The notes beneath the pieces were generated by a model. It worked only from the letters and a program-made list of their open reading frames with translations. It had not been told where the DNA came from and ran no database searches. DNA of 23,483 nucleotides from DATLFA01 sp039934635. GTDB lineage: Bacteria > Actinomycetota > Acidimicrobiia > Acidimicrobiales > WLNW01. Shown in pieces: positions 7,225-15,182 of the stretch. The stretch is from positions 1-23,483 of the forward strand of contig JBDTLT010000070.1 of assembly GCA_039934635.1 (NCBI GenBank). The letters are read 5' to 3'. Every line of letters begins with the position of its first letter. Position 1 is the stretch's first letter. The position numbers and the translations under genes were made by a program.

Positions 7225-8252
7225 TGCAGCTCGGCATGATCGGTCTGGGACGGATGGGGGCCAACATCGTGCGCCGCCTCATGAGCGATGGGCACGAGTG
7301 CGTTGTCTACGATCGCAATGCCGAGGCCGTCACGCAGCTCGCCACCGAAGGAGCGAAAGGCGCACATTCGGTCGCCGACCTTGTCGCACAATTGCCGGCG
7401 CCGCGCGCCGTGTGGATCATGGTGCCCGCGGCATTTGCCGGCGCCGCGGTGAACGATCTCGCCGCCCACCTCGACCGCGACGACATCGTGATCGACGGCG
7501 GCAACTCGTACTACCGCGATGACGTTGCGCGCGCCGCCGAGCTCGCGGATCGAGGCATCCACTACCTCGACATCGGTACCAGCGGTGGCGTGCTGGGCCG
7601 CGAGCGGGGGTACTGCTTGATGATCGGCGGCGAACCCGAACCAGTCGCTCGCCTCGACGCCATCTTCGCCAGCCTGGCGCCCGGTGTCGATGCCGCGCCG
7701 CGCACAGCCGGTGACCGCACCGACTCTGGCGGGGCGGCCACCACCGCAGAACACGGCTACCTGCACTGCGGTCCCGCCGGTGCCGGCCACTTCGTGAAGA
7801 TGGTGCACAACGGCATCGAGTACGGCCTCATGGCGGCCTTTGCCGAGGGGTTCAACATCTTGCACCATGCCAATGCCGGTCTCGCCGATCGCGCCGCCGA
7901 TGCCGAGACCGCTCCCCTGCGCGACGCGGAGTTCTACCGCTACGACCTCGACATCCCGAGCATTGCCGAGCTGTGGCGGCGCGGCAGTGTGGTTGCTTCG
8001 TGGCTGCTCGATCTCACCGCCACCGCGCTGGCCACAGACCCAGGGCTCGACACCTTTACCGGACGGGTGTCCGACTCGGGTGAAGGGCGTTGGACCGTCA
8101 TGGCCGCCATCGACGAAGGTGTTCCCGCGCCCGTGCTCTCCAACGCACTGTTCTCGCGGTTCGAGTCGCAGGGCAACGCAGAGTTCGCGAACAAGATTCT
8201 CTCCGCCATGCGCAAGGAGTTCGGCGGCCACGAAGAACGGAGTCACCCATGA
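7224..8252 (+). CDS. gnd: 6-phosphogluconate dehydrogenase, short decarboxylating form
   Basis: A 342-residue member of the short (GntZ/YqeC-like) 6-phosphogluconate dehydrogenase group, oxidising and decarboxylating 6-phosphogluconate to ribulose 5-phosphate. Motifs are the Rossmann loop GLGRMG (7-12), DGGNS (91-95), GTSGG (118-122), and GPAGAGHFVKMVHNG (183-197) with catalytic Lys192 and Asn196. Asp30 at the end of the second strand (VVYDRN), where NADP enzymes have an Asn-Arg-Ser/Thr run, suggests NAD+ preference (inference from known family members). The common GPNGAG is GPAGAG here. The start overlaps pgi by one base and the end overlaps zwf by four, so translation is coupled. Confidence 0.95.
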   Translation: MQLGMIGLGRMGANIVRRLMSDGHECVVYDRNAEAVTQLATEGAKGAHSVADLVAQLPAPRAVWIMVPAAFAGAAVNDLAAHLDRDDIVIDGGNSYYRDDVARAAELADRGIHYLDIGTSGGVLGRERGYCLMIGGEPEPVARLDAIFASLAPGVDAAPRTAGDRTDSGGAATTAEHGYLHCGPAGAGHFVKMVHNGIEYGLMAAFAEGFNILHHANAGLADRAADAETAPLRDAEFYRYDLDIPSIAELWRRGSVVASWLLDLTATALATDPGLDTFTGRVSDSGEGRWTVMAAIDEGVPAPVLSNALFSRFESQGNAEFANKILSAMRKEFGGHEERSHP

Positions 8253-9655
8253 CATCCACCGATACCGTCGCCGACGCGCTCGTTCTCTTCGGTGCCACGG
8301 GCGACCTCGCGAAACGCAAGCTCTTTCCCGCGCTGTACCACCTCGAGCGGCGCGGCCGGCTCGAGCTACCGGTCATCGGCGTCGGGCGTTCGCCGTGGGA
8401 CCACAGCGATCTGCACGATTATGCCCGCAAGGCGGTCGAAGCCGCGGCCAAGGCCGCCGGTGACACCGTCGACGAAGATGCACTGACGCGCCTCATCGGC
8501 CGCCTCCGCATGGTCAGTGGCGAATACGCCGATGCGTCGACGTTCGCCACACTGGCGTCAGAGCTCAAAGGCAGCAGCAATCCGGCGTTCTATCTCGCCA
8601 TCCCGCCCGAGCTCTTCCCGACGATCGTCAAGGGTTTGGAGTCGTCCGGGCTGAACAAGGGCGCCCGCATCGTCGTCGAAAAGCCGTTCGGCCGCGACCT
8701 TGCATCGGCAAGAGCCCTCAACGACACGCTGCACGAGGTGTTCGACGAGTCGTCGATCTTTCGCATCGATCACTATCTCGGCAAAGAGTCCGTCGAGAAC
8801 CTATTGGTGTTTCGATTCGCCAACTCGTACCTCGAGCCGATCTGGAATCGCAACTACGTCGACAACGTGCAGATCACCATGGCCGAGAGCTTCGGCGTCG
8901 AAGGACGAGGCGGCTTCTACGACTCGGTCGGCGCGATTCGTGACGTCGTACAGAACCATTTGCTCCAAGTCGTCGCGTACTTGGCGATGGAGCCGCCGGT
9001 CGGTGCCAGCGCGGATCAACTTCGCAACGAGAAGGTCAAGGTGTTGACTGCGATGGAAGCGCTCGACTGCGACAGTCTCGTGCGCGGGCAGTACATCGGC
9101 TACCGCGACGAGGACGGTGTCAAACCCGACTCGACGGTCGAGACCTTCGCTGCGATGCGCCTGCAGATCGACTCCTGGCGATGGGCGGGTGTGCCGTTCT
9201 ACGTACGCGCCGGCAAGGGGCTGACGACGAGCGCGCTCGAGGCAGTGGTCGAGCTCAAAGAGCCGCCGCGCATGTTGTTCAGTGGGGCGGACTCGCGCCC
9301 GCCGACGCGCAACGTGATCCGTTTCCGCATGGGCCAGCGCAACGACGGGGTCACCATGACGGTCAACGTCAAAGAACCGGGCGACGCGACCGTGACCCAT
9401 GCCGTCGATCTCTCGGTCGACTTCGCCGAGACACTCGGCGAGCGCCGCGAAGCCTACGAGAAGCTCCTCGACGACGCGATCGCCGGCGATGCGCGCCGGT
9501 TCGCTCGCGAAGACTCGGTGGACGAGGCGTGGCGCATCGTCGATCCGGCACTCGGCGATCCGGGCGAACTGTATTTCTACGAGCGGGGCTCGTGGGGCCC
9601 GCCGCAAGCCGACGACATCCTCAGTGGTGACGAGTGGTATCCGCCGATCTCGTAG
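8249..9655 (+). CDS. zwf: Glucose-6-phosphate 1-dehydrogenase
   Basis: A 468-residue G6PD, catalysing the first oxidative pentose phosphate step to 6-phosphogluconolactone. It shows the cofactor motif GATGDLAKRK (15-24), EKPFGRD near 142-148, the substrate site RIDHYLGKE near 172-180, and QNHLLQ near 234-239 with the catalytic His. The ATG at 8249 overlaps the gnd stop codon in an ATGA, which fixes the start even though the frame is open further upstream. No opcA gene, the usual actinobacterial partner and allosteric effector of G6PD, lies beside it in this window. Confidence 0.96.
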   Translation: MTSTDTVADALVLFGATGDLAKRKLFPALYHLERRGRLELPVIGVGRSPWDHSDLHDYARKAVEAAAKAAGDTVDEDALTRLIGRLRMVSGEYADASTFATLASELKGSSNPAFYLAIPPELFPTIVKGLESSGLNKGARIVVEKPFGRDLASARALNDTLHEVFDESSIFRIDHYLGKESVENLLVFRFANSYLEPIWNRNYVDNVQITMAESFGVEGRGGFYDSVGAIRDVVQNHLLQVVAYLAMEPPVGASADQLRNEKVKVLTAMEALDCDSLVRGQYIGYRDEDGVKPDSTVETFAAMRLQIDSWRWAGVPFYVRAGKGLTTSALEAVVELKEPPRMLFSGADSRPPTRNVIRFRMGQRNDGVTMTVNVKEPGDATVTHAVDLSVDFAETLGERREAYEKLLDDAIAGDARRFAREDSVDEAWRIVDPALGDPGELYFYERGSWGPPQADDILSGDEWYPPIS

Positions 9656-10308
9656 TCGAAGCGACCGCCGAAGGAGCAGCCCGGGCCGCGGCAGGCATCG
9701 TCGCCGCGGCGTTGCGCTCGGCGATCGCCGCGCGGGGCAGCGCCAGCATCGCGTTCTCGGGAGGGCAAACGCCAACGGTGATGCTCGCCGTGTTGACCGA
9801 GCTCTCACTACCGTGGCCGCAGATCCACGTGTTCCAAGTCGACGAGCGCGTCGCGCCCGACGGTGATGCCGACCGCAACAGCACCGCGCTGTGTCACGCA
9901 TTGCTCGATCGGGTCGAGGCGAAGGCCCATCTCATGGACGTCACCGCCTCGGACCTCGTCGAGTCGGCGCGGCGCTACGCGGCGCTGCTACGTCAGCACG
10001 AGCCCCTCGACGTCGTGCATCTCGGCATCGGCGACGACGGCCACACGGCGTCGTGGCCGCCGGGAGCACCGGTGATCGACGATGCAGACAATGACGTCGC
10101 GATCGTCGGGCTCTTTCGCAAGTTCGTGCGTATGACGATCACGCCGCGCGTCGTCGACCGCGCCCGGGCAGTCGTGGTGCTCGTCGCCGGTGCCGAAAAG
10201 GCACCGGTGCTCGCCCGCATGCTCGCCGGCGACCGCACGGTCGTTGCGACGCGTGTGCTCGGCGCGCGCACGGTCATTGTCGCCGACGCGGCAGCAACTA
10301 CGCGATGA
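9634..10308 (+). CDS. pgl: 6-phosphogluconolactonase
   Basis: A 224-residue 6PGL of the glucosamine-6-phosphate isomerase-like fold, hydrolysing 6-phosphogluconolactone. Motifs are FSGGQTP (41-47), QVDERVAP (68-75) and LGIGDDGHTAS (130-140), the last holding the catalytic His. The GTG start at 9634 lies 22 bases inside the end of zwf; a later start would cut the first conserved strand. The gene completes the oxidative branch encoded by gnd and zwf. Its last 11 bases overlap the 3' end of the convergent CoA-transferase gene, leaving no room for a separate terminator. Confidence 0.92.
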   Translation: MVSADLVVEATAEGAARAAAGIVAAALRSAIAARGSASIAFSGGQTPTVMLAVLTELSLPWPQIHVFQVDERVAPDGDADRNSTALCHALLDRVEAKAHLMDVTASDLVESARRYAALLRQHEPLDVVHLGIGDDGHTASWPPGAPVIDDADNDVAIVGLFRKFVRMTITPRVVDRARAVVVLVAGAEKAPVLARMLAGDRTVVATRVLGARTVIVADAAATTR

Positions 10309-11479
10309 CGCCGCGGCCGCGGAGGTCGTCTCGAGCCGCCGCATCGATGCCGAGTTCGGCCAGCACCTCGTCGGTGTGCTGGCCGAGGCGCGGCGCGAGT
10401 GCACCGTTCGAGAACGGTTGTCCGTCGAATTCTCCCGGCGGGCGGGGTACCCGCATGCGCCCGGCTTCGGGATGATCCACTTCGGCGAGCAGCCCGAGAG
10501 CGATCACCTGTGGGTCCTCATGAATTCGATCAACGAAGTTGACCACCGCATGCGGCACGCCTTCGAGCTCGAGCCGACCCGCGAGCTCGTCGGTCGACCA
10601 CTGCAGCAACGCGTCGTTCACGATCGGATGTAGTGCGTCGGCGTTGCGCGATCGGTCACCCGGGTTCGCGAACCGTTCATCGGAGAGCAGCGCGCTCAAA
10701 CCGAGAACTTCACAAAGCGCGGTGAACTCGCGATCGAGCAGCGTCGTGATCGAGATGTAGCCATCGGCGGTGCGACGAATCGGTGGCGACGTGGCGCGTG
10801 CGGTCTTGGTGCGAGGTGCCGCGTCGAGAAACGTCACGTCCTGCATGCCATCGGGCCACAGGAACGCGATTGCCGCGTGCAACATCGACACGTGCACGTG
10901 TGGGGGACCGTCGCCTCGTTCGCGCGCGAGCAACGCCGCGGTGATGAGCTGTGCGGCAGTGAGTGCGGTCATCTTGTCGCACACCGCATTGCGGATAAGT
11001 TGCGGTTGGCCGGACGCGTCGGCTTGATGCGCGGCCAACCCCGACGACGCCTGCATGACCGAGTCATACGCCGGGCGGTGCGCATACGGGCCGGCCAAGC
11101 CGTACCCGGTGATGCTGACGTAGACGAGCGTGTCGTTGATCGCGCGCAGGGCCTCGACGTCGACACCGAGGCGAACGTCGATGCCCGGTCGCAGGTTGTG
11201 CACGAAGACATCGGCGGTGGCGACCAGCCGGCGCAGCAACGCCAACCCTTCGGGATGCTTGAGGTCGAGGGCTACGGCGCGCTTGCCCCGATTGAAACCG
11301 GCGAACACGCCGGTGACGCCGTTGTGCACCGTACCGAGCGAGCGCATGAAGTCACCGCTACCGGGCCGCTCGACCTTGATGACGTCGGCGCCTTGTTCGG
11401 CAAGGATCGTCGTCGCGAACGGGCCGGCGGCCGCGACCGTGAGATCGATTACGCGAATGCCGTGCAGCGGCGCGTTCAT
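10298..11479 (-). CDS. CaiB/BaiF family III CoA-transferase
   Basis: A 393-residue family III CoA-transferase, moving CoA between carboxylic acids in the cytosol. It opens with GIRVIDLTVAAAGP and has ILAEQGADVIKVERPGSGD (25-43), the NRGKRAVALDLK segment near 63-74, and Asp139 in PAYDSVMQASSGL at the place of the catalytic Asp that carries the acyl group in FRC and CaiB. Its start overlaps the stop of the upstream family member (ATGA), so they form an operon. The pair is not recently duplicated: the two proteins differ throughout and belong to different branches. The acid substrate is unknown. Confidence 0.9.
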   Translation of the reverse strand: MNAPLHGIRVIDLTVAAAGPFATTILAEQGADVIKVERPGSGDFMRSLGTVHNGVTGVFAGFNRGKRAVALDLKHPEGLALLRRLVATADVFVHNLRPGIDVRLGVDVEALRAINDTLVYVSITGYGLAGPYAHRPAYDSVMQASSGLAAHQADASGQPQLIRNAVCDKMTALTAAQLITAALLARERGDGPPHVHVSMLHAAIAFLWPDGMQDVTFLDAAPRTKTARATSPPIRRTADGYISITTLLDREFTALCEVLGLSALLSDERFANPGDRSRNADALHPIVNDALLQWSTDELAGRLELEGVPHAVVNFVDRIHEDPQVIALGLLAEVDHPEAGRMRVPRPPGEFDGQPFSNGALAPRLGQHTDEVLAELGIDAAARDDLRGRGVIA

Positions 11480-12591
11480 GCGGTGACACCTTCGATCACG
11501 CCTTTGGCCGTGAGCTCGGCGAGGCGTTGCGGCGTGAGGTCCAACTCGGCGAGCAGGTCGATGGGCGGCGCCGCGTCGTCGCGGTCCGAACCTGCGAGCA
11601 TCGACGTCGTGGCGCCATAGCGGATCGCGCCACGTTCACGGACGTGCTCGTCGACGGCGACCTCGTCGATGGAAAGTACCGGCGCGACGCAGGTGTCGAG
11701 CGCCGCGAGGCGAGTGATCCAGTCGTCGCGCGTGCGCGTAAGAAAGCGCCGTTGGAGCTCGGCGGCGGCTTCGCTCTGCCGGGCGGCGTCCTCGTGCGCC
11801 TCGACGAGATCGGGCAAGTCGATCGCTTCGCAGAGGTTGCGCCAGAAACGAGGCTCGAGGGCGGCGACACTCAACCACTTGTCGTCGCGACAACGGTACG
11901 TGTTGTAACACGCGTAGTCGCCGGTGAGCAGGCGCACGGGGCCCACGTCGAGACCGCCGTCGAGATACTGATCGAGCATGACCGACATCAGCCACAACAC
12001 TCCATCGGCGGCCGCGACATCGAGGAACGTGCCGCAGTCCGTGCGCTGTCGTTCCTGGAGCGCTGCGAGGATGGCGATGACTGCGTGCATCCCCCCGCCG
12101 GCTCCGTCGCCGATCGTCGATCCGAGCACCGGTGGCCCACCATCGGCGCGCCGTTGGGTTGCGGCCAGCAGCCCGGTCACCGCCGCATAGTTGAGGTCGT
12201 GCCCGGCCCAATCGGCGCGCTCGCCGTGTTGCCCGAAGCCGCTGATCGCGCAATAGACGACGCGAGGGTTGACATCGTGCACCACCCGCCATCCGATGCC
12301 GAGGCGGTCGGCAACGCCGGGACGGAACGCTTCGATGATCACATCGGCGTTCTGCGCGAGGTGGAGCAGCAACGTGCGACCATCGGCCTGTTGAAGGTCG
12401 AGACGCAAGCGCTGGATGCCGCGGCTACCCCCGTAGGCGCTCGCCGCAGTTTGGATCTGGCCGACGCGCCGATGAGTAGGGCGCTCGATCTTGATCACCT
12501 GTGCGCCGTAGTCGGCGAGGATTCGCGACGCGCGCGACCCCGGACCGTGTTGCGACAGGTCGATGACCCGTACTCCTGTCAGCATCCCCAT
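11476..12591 (-). CDS. CaiB/BaiF-family protein resembling alpha-methylacyl-CoA racemase
   Basis: A 371-residue protein of the family III CoA-transferase fold. The segment ISGFGQHGERADWAGHDLNY (116-135) resembles the AGHDINY motif of alpha-methylacyl-CoA racemases, giving Asp132 as catalytic residue. Glu246 in ALEPRFW matches the second general base of the mycobacterial racemase MCR. This suggests epimerisation of 2-methyl-branched acyl-CoAs rather than CoA transfer, but the histidine partner cannot be assigned with confidence. Two ATGs lie six bases apart; I use the first. The gene sits 21 bases after the GGT-like gene and overlaps the following CoA-transferase. Confidence 0.85.
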   Translation of the reverse strand: MGMLTGVRVIDLSQHGPGSRASRILADYGAQVIKIERPTHRRVGQIQTAASAYGGSRGIQRLRLDLQQADGRTLLLHLAQNADVIIEAFRPGVADRLGIGWRVVHDVNPRVVYCAISGFGQHGERADWAGHDLNYAAVTGLLAATQRRADGGPPVLGSTIGDGAGGGMHAVIAILAALQERQRTDCGTFLDVAAADGVLWLMSVMLDQYLDGGLDVGPVRLLTGDYACYNTYRCRDDKWLSVAALEPRFWRNLCEAIDLPDLVEAHEDAARQSEAAAELQRRFLTRTRDDWITRLAALDTCVAPVLSIDEVAVDEHVRERGAIRYGATTSMLAGSDRDDAAPPIDLLAELDLTPQRLAELTAKGVIEGVTA

Positions 12592-12612
12592 TGCCGACGA
12601 GTCTCGCGCAGG

Positions 12613-14376
12613 TCACCGACCGAGCGCGTATGCCTGTTGATGGCGAGCCGACGCTGCCGCGCGCACACATGCGCCATCACCGTCCCACTGCGTGACGCAA
12701 TTGCGACCGAGCGTCCACGAACCGGCCGAGACGACATGGTGGCCGCGACGGGTGAGATCCGCGAGCGTCGAGGCCGCGAAGCGATCTTCCGCCAACAATC
12801 GCAGGGGCTCTGCCCGCCGAGGAAAGAACGAGTCCGGTGCGTGATTGGTCTGGAAGTACGGAGCATCGATCGCGGCTTGCAGATTCATTCCGCGATCGAC
12901 GACGTTCACGAAGAACTGGAGACACCACTGATCTTGGCTGTCACCACCGGGCGTACCGAAGGCCATGCGGGTGCCGTCGGGGCCTAACGCGACCGACGGC
13001 GTGAGCGTCGTGCGCGGTCGCGCGCCGGGACGCAACGATGAGGCCAAGCCCTCTTGCAGCCAGAACATCTGACCGCGCGTGCCGAGCGGGAAGCCGAGCC
13101 CGGGAATCACCGGTGAACTCGTCAACCACCCGCCCGACGGCGTGGCGGCCACGATGTTGCCCCAACGATCGACGACGTCGAGATGGCACGTGTCGCCTTC
13201 ACGCGCGGGGCTCGGCATCGCGGCGCGCGCCGCACTGGCGGCGTTGGCCGCGGCGAGCGGTTCGCTGCCGCGCCCACCCGTGTCGTAGCGCGGTACGACC
13301 GGCGTTCGTCCGCCCGGCGAACCAGGTCGCAACGCGGCTGACGCGGACTCGTCGATGAGCTGGCGGCGCGCCGCGTTGTACTCGCGATCGAGGAGGTCGC
13401 GCATCGGCACGTCGAAGAACGCCGGATCGCCGTACCACACCTCTCGGTCGGCAAGCGCGAGCTTCATGGCCTCGACCATGAGATGCACGCTGTCCGGATG
13501 CCCGGCGTCGGGGCCGGCGATCGTGAATCCTTCGAGCAATGCGAGCGCTTGCAGCAGCACAGGACCTTGGGTCCACGTGGGCGCTTTGCAGACCGTCCAG
13601 CCGCGATAGCCATAGGTGATGGGCGATTCGAAAGCGGGCGACCACGCCGCCATGTCGTCGGGAGCGAGCAACGCATCTTCGTGCGCGAGGAAATCGCCGA
13701 TGTGCTCGGCGACGAAGCCGCGGTAGAACGCGTCGATCGCCGCGTCGATCTGGGCCCCTCGTGTTGCACCGGCGCCCTCGCGCACCACCCGTTCGAGCAT
13801 GTCGGCGTAGCGCGGGCGTCGCAACAATTGGTTGGCGCGTAACGGGCGACCATTGGCCAGGAACTCTTCGGCTGACGACGGCCACTGCTCGTTGAACTTG
13901 CCGGCACTTCGCGCGATCGAATCGGCCGCGCCCGCGTGCAGCGGCACGCCCCGCCGGGCGTAGTCGATGGCCGGCGCGAGTGCGTCTGCGAGTGTGATCG
14001 TGCCGTAATCACGCAGCATCGCCATCCATGCGCCGAATGCTCCGGGCACAACGGCCGCGAGCAGGCCCTCCGCCGGTATGCGATCGAGGCCACGCTGCTC
14101 GTACTCGCGGATGGTGGCGCGCGCCGGTGCGCAACCCTGACCGCAAACGACCGTGGGTAGTGCGTCCTCGCGCCGCTGCACCATGATGACTGCGTCGCCG
14201 CCGATGCCGTTCATGTGCGGTTCGACGACGTGCAAAACGAACGCTGCGGCGACAGCCGCGTCGAAGGCGTTACCGCCCCGTTCGAGCACGGACATGCCGA
14301 CCGCCGACGCGATCCAATGCGTGCTGGCAACGGCGCCGAACGTGCCCACGATCTCTGGTCGAGTGGTGAAGGTCAT
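12613..14376 (-). CDS. Gamma-glutamyltransferase-family Ntn hydrolase (GGT-like acylase)
   Basis: A 587-residue precursor of the GGT/cephalosporin-acylase family that would cleave itself before Thr396 (GDTCHLDVVDRWGN) to make two subunits. The N-terminal core is typical: LERGGNAFDAAVAAAF near 31-46 and VEPHMNGIGGD (51-61). In the C-terminal part are TPSGGWLTSSP (412-422) and FGTPGGDSQDQW. The RE-x-AP motif whose Arg holds the gamma-glutamyl carboxylate in true GGTs is replaced by QGCAP near residue 80, so the substrate may be another amide. No signal peptide is visible, so it is probably cytosolic. The ATG at 14376 follows a TAGCTT box by eight bases. It heads the operon with two CoA-transferase-family genes. 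Confidence 0.9.
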   Translation of the reverse strand: MTFTTRPEIVGTFGAVASTHWIASAVGMSVLERGGNAFDAAVAAAFVLHVVEPHMNGIGGDAVIMVQRREDALPTVVCGQGCAPARATIREYEQRGLDRIPAEGLLAAVVPGAFGAWMAMLRDYGTITLADALAPAIDYARRGVPLHAGAADSIARSAGKFNEQWPSSAEEFLANGRPLRANQLLRRPRYADMLERVVREGAGATRGAQIDAAIDAFYRGFVAEHIGDFLAHEDALLAPDDMAAWSPAFESPITYGYRGWTVCKAPTWTQGPVLLQALALLEGFTIAGPDAGHPDSVHLMVEAMKLALADREVWYGDPAFFDVPMRDLLDREYNAARRQLIDESASAALRPGSPGGRTPVVPRYDTGGRGSEPLAAANAASAARAAMPSPAREGDTCHLDVVDRWGNIVAATPSGGWLTSSPVIPGLGFPLGTRGQMFWLQEGLASSLRPGARPRTTLTPSVALGPDGTRMAFGTPGGDSQDQWCLQFFVNVVDRGMNLQAAIDAPYFQTNHAPDSFFPRRAEPLRLLAEDRFAASTLADLTRRGHHVVSAGSWTLGRNCVTQWDGDGACVRAAASARHQQAYALGR

Positions 14377-14384
14377 GGCATGGC

Positions 14385-14390
14385 AAGCTA
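14385..14390 (-). promoter_or_regulatory. Putative -10 box for leaderless GGT-like transcript
   Basis: On the minus strand this reads TAGCTT, eight bases before the ATG at 14376. It lies within the 19-base gap separating this gene from the divergent enoyl-CoA hydratase, so the promoter must extend into that neighbour's coding sequence. Confidence 0.42.
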
Positions 14391-14395
14391 CAACG

Positions 14396-15169
14396 ATGAC
14401 CGCTGTACTGACCGAGATTCGCGACCGCGTACTGATCATCACGCTCAACCGACCCGAGGTCCGCAATGCCGTCAACGGTGACATCGCCATCGGGCTCGAA
14501 GCCGCCATCGATCAGCTGGAAGAGAGCGACGATCTGTTGATCGGCATCATCACCGGCAGCGGTTCGGCGTTTTGCGCAGGTGCCGACCTCAAGGCGCTCA
14601 TCCAAGCCGATCCGGACTCGATGCCGGCGCTCACCAAACGAGGCCACTTCGCGGGGTTCGTCAATCGTGAACGCTCCAAACCAGTGATCGCGGCCATCAA
14701 TGGACCCGCCGTCGCGGGAGGCTTCGAGATCGTCCTCGCCTGCGACTTGGTCGTGGCGTCGACGACCGCGGTGTTCGGCCTGCCCGAAGTGAAGCGTTCG
14801 CTGCTGGCCTTCGCGGGTGGCATCTTTCGCATGCCGCGCGCGCTGCCGCTCAATGTCGCGATGGAGATGGCGTTGACCGGCGAGCCGATCGACGTCGAGC
14901 GGGCCTATTCACTCGGCTTCGTCAACCGCGTCGTCGAGCCGGACCGATTGCTCGACGAAGCGCTCGCGCTGGCCAATCTCATCACCGCGCACGCACCACT
15001 CGCTGTGCGCGAGATACGCCGTGTCGTGCGTGCCGCGGTCCACCACGACGATCAGGCGCAGTTCAAGTCCGCCCGCGAAGCGTCGCGGCGCATCGAAGAT
15101 ACCGAGGACTACCGCGAGGGCCCTCGTGCGTTCGTAGAGAAGCGCCCACCCCAATGGAAAGGCCGCTGA
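14396..15169 (+). CDS. Enoyl-CoA hydratase/isomerase family protein
   Basis: A 257-residue crotonase-fold protein, acting on enoyl-CoA or related thioesters. Features are TLNRPEVRNAVN near residue 16, the oxyanion-hole stretch SAFCAGADLKAL near 57-68, and a second one, NGPAVAGGFEIVLACD, near 101-116. Hydratases usually have Glu at the two catalytic sites. Here the alignment gives AGGFEI for the first and LPEVKRSLLAFAGG for the second, so Glu is retained in the latter. The ATG at 14396 is chosen because homology starts there; no clear ribosome site or -10 is seen. It faces away from the GGT-like operon with 19 bases between the starts. Confidence 0.9.
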   Translation: MTAVLTEIRDRVLIITLNRPEVRNAVNGDIAIGLEAAIDQLEESDDLLIGIITGSGSAFCAGADLKALIQADPDSMPALTKRGHFAGFVNRERSKPVIAAINGPAVAGGFEIVLACDLVVASTTAVFGLPEVKRSLLAFAGGIFRMPRALPLNVAMEMALTGEPIDVERAYSLGFVNRVVEPDRLLDEALALANLITAHAPLAVREIRRVVRAAVHHDDQAQFKSAREASRRIEDTEDYREGPRAFVEKRPPQWKGR

Positions 15170-15182
15170 GACGGAGTCCGGC

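Noticed and set aside
11527..12987. Plus-strand open frame of 486 codons opposite the CoA-transferase-like and GGT-like genes
   Set aside because: It spans the border of two real genes on the other strand and has no recognisable domain. It is a codon-bias shadow.
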